DNA from: Mycobacterium sp. UM_CSW
Lineage (GTDB): Bacteria; Actinomycetota; Actinomycetes; Mycobacteriales; Mycobacteriaceae
NCBI RefSeq assembly: GCF_000455205.1
Contig: NZ_AUWQ01000074.1
Span: forward strand, 52,669 to 116,668
Reading direction: 5' to 3'
Length of the DNA: 64,000 bases
Shown: in pieces, positions 63,943 to 64,000 of the stretch
Layout of the letters: every line of letters starts with the position of its first letter
Numbering within the stretch: position 1 is the stretch's first letter
Position numbers and translations under genes: made by a program
Notes under the pieces: generated by a model
What the model saw: the letters and a program-made list of their open reading frames with translations, nothing else
Database searches by the model: none
Told to the model about the DNA's origin: nothing

Positions 63943-64000
63943 AGGCCAAAACTACGTGTGGCTGTGCCTAGGGCAATCAATCCCAGCCCGGCGACGATGC
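63939..64000 (-). CDS. C-terminal end of a membrane protein (FxsA position)
   Basis: Only about 20 codons are visible. The frame reads [19 protein letters not shown] and then a stop that overlaps the amidohydrolase GTG. The hydrophobic character fits a membrane protein. In M. tuberculosis the gene in this place is Rv2053c (FxsA family); that identity is inferred from synteny only. Confidence 0.4.
   Translation of the reverse strand, partial: IVAGLGLIALGTATRSFGL

Overview
The window is GC-rich chromosomal DNA from a Mycobacterium, most likely a slow grower outside the M. tuberculosis complex. The evidence is the gene order: sugar ABC transporter (Rv2038c-Rv2041c-like), Rv2042c-like, pncA, lipT, lppI, an Rv2047c-like protein, pks12, an Rv2049c-like protein, rbpA, ppm1/lnt and an Rv2052c-like amidohydrolase. 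This is the Rv2038c-Rv2053c backbone of M. tuberculosis, recalled from memory and not searched. Lnt and Ppm1 are two separate overlapping genes here, whereas M. tuberculosis has one fused gene. I saw no rRNA, tRNA, CRISPR, transposase or phage genes.

Layout. 1-5300: an acyl-CoA-dehydrogenase-like fragment, an OsmC-family protein, a DUF3097 protein, a rhomboid protease coupled to a glycogen debranching enzyme that carries a frameshift, and a DUF3349 protein. 5305-10960: a complete sugar ABC importer (ATPase, two permeases, binding lipoprotein) behind an ECF sigma factor with a SnoaL-like tail, plus a DoxX-like gene. 10967-20922: backbone genes (lipoprotein, Rv2042c-like, pncA, lipT, lppI) mixed with a DoxX protein bearing an 11/22-residue repeat tail, a zeta-toxin/ParD-like module with a palindromic operator, gluconokinase, and a phosphotransferase fused to a lipocalin-like domain.

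20926-43297: a block of about 22 kb sits between lppI and the Rv2047c-like gene, which are neighbours in M. tuberculosis. It holds five cytochromes P450, four short-chain dehydrogenases, three paralogous DapB/diaminopentanoate-dehydrogenase-like oxidoreductases, four TetR regulators and several small membrane proteins. Its core is a tightly coupled ten-gene operon (28754-35932): two closely similar five-helix membrane proteins (A1, A2) bracket a NorD/CbbO-like VWA protein and a NorQ/CbbQ-like AAA+ ATPase, with two single-helix microproteins (34 and 42 aa), a single-pass membrane protein, an oxidoreductase, a VOC protein and a P450. Palindromes of the form TGACT-N2-AGTCA lie on the promoters of this operon and of a divergent SDR gene, with a related palindrome beside a third promoter, so a TetR-type regulon is likely. 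I infer an uncharacterised membrane-bound, probably metal-dependent enzyme complex matured by its own MoxR/VWA pair and feeding a P450/SDR pathway for a lipophilic substrate. The substrate is unknown.

43352-64000: the conserved mycoketide locus. It contains the epimerase/PEP-utiliser fusion, the two-module 4161-residue Pks12 (methylmalonyl then malonyl specificity by motif), a small zinc-finger-like protein, RbpA, Ppm1, Lnt, an amidohydrolase and the tail of a membrane protein.
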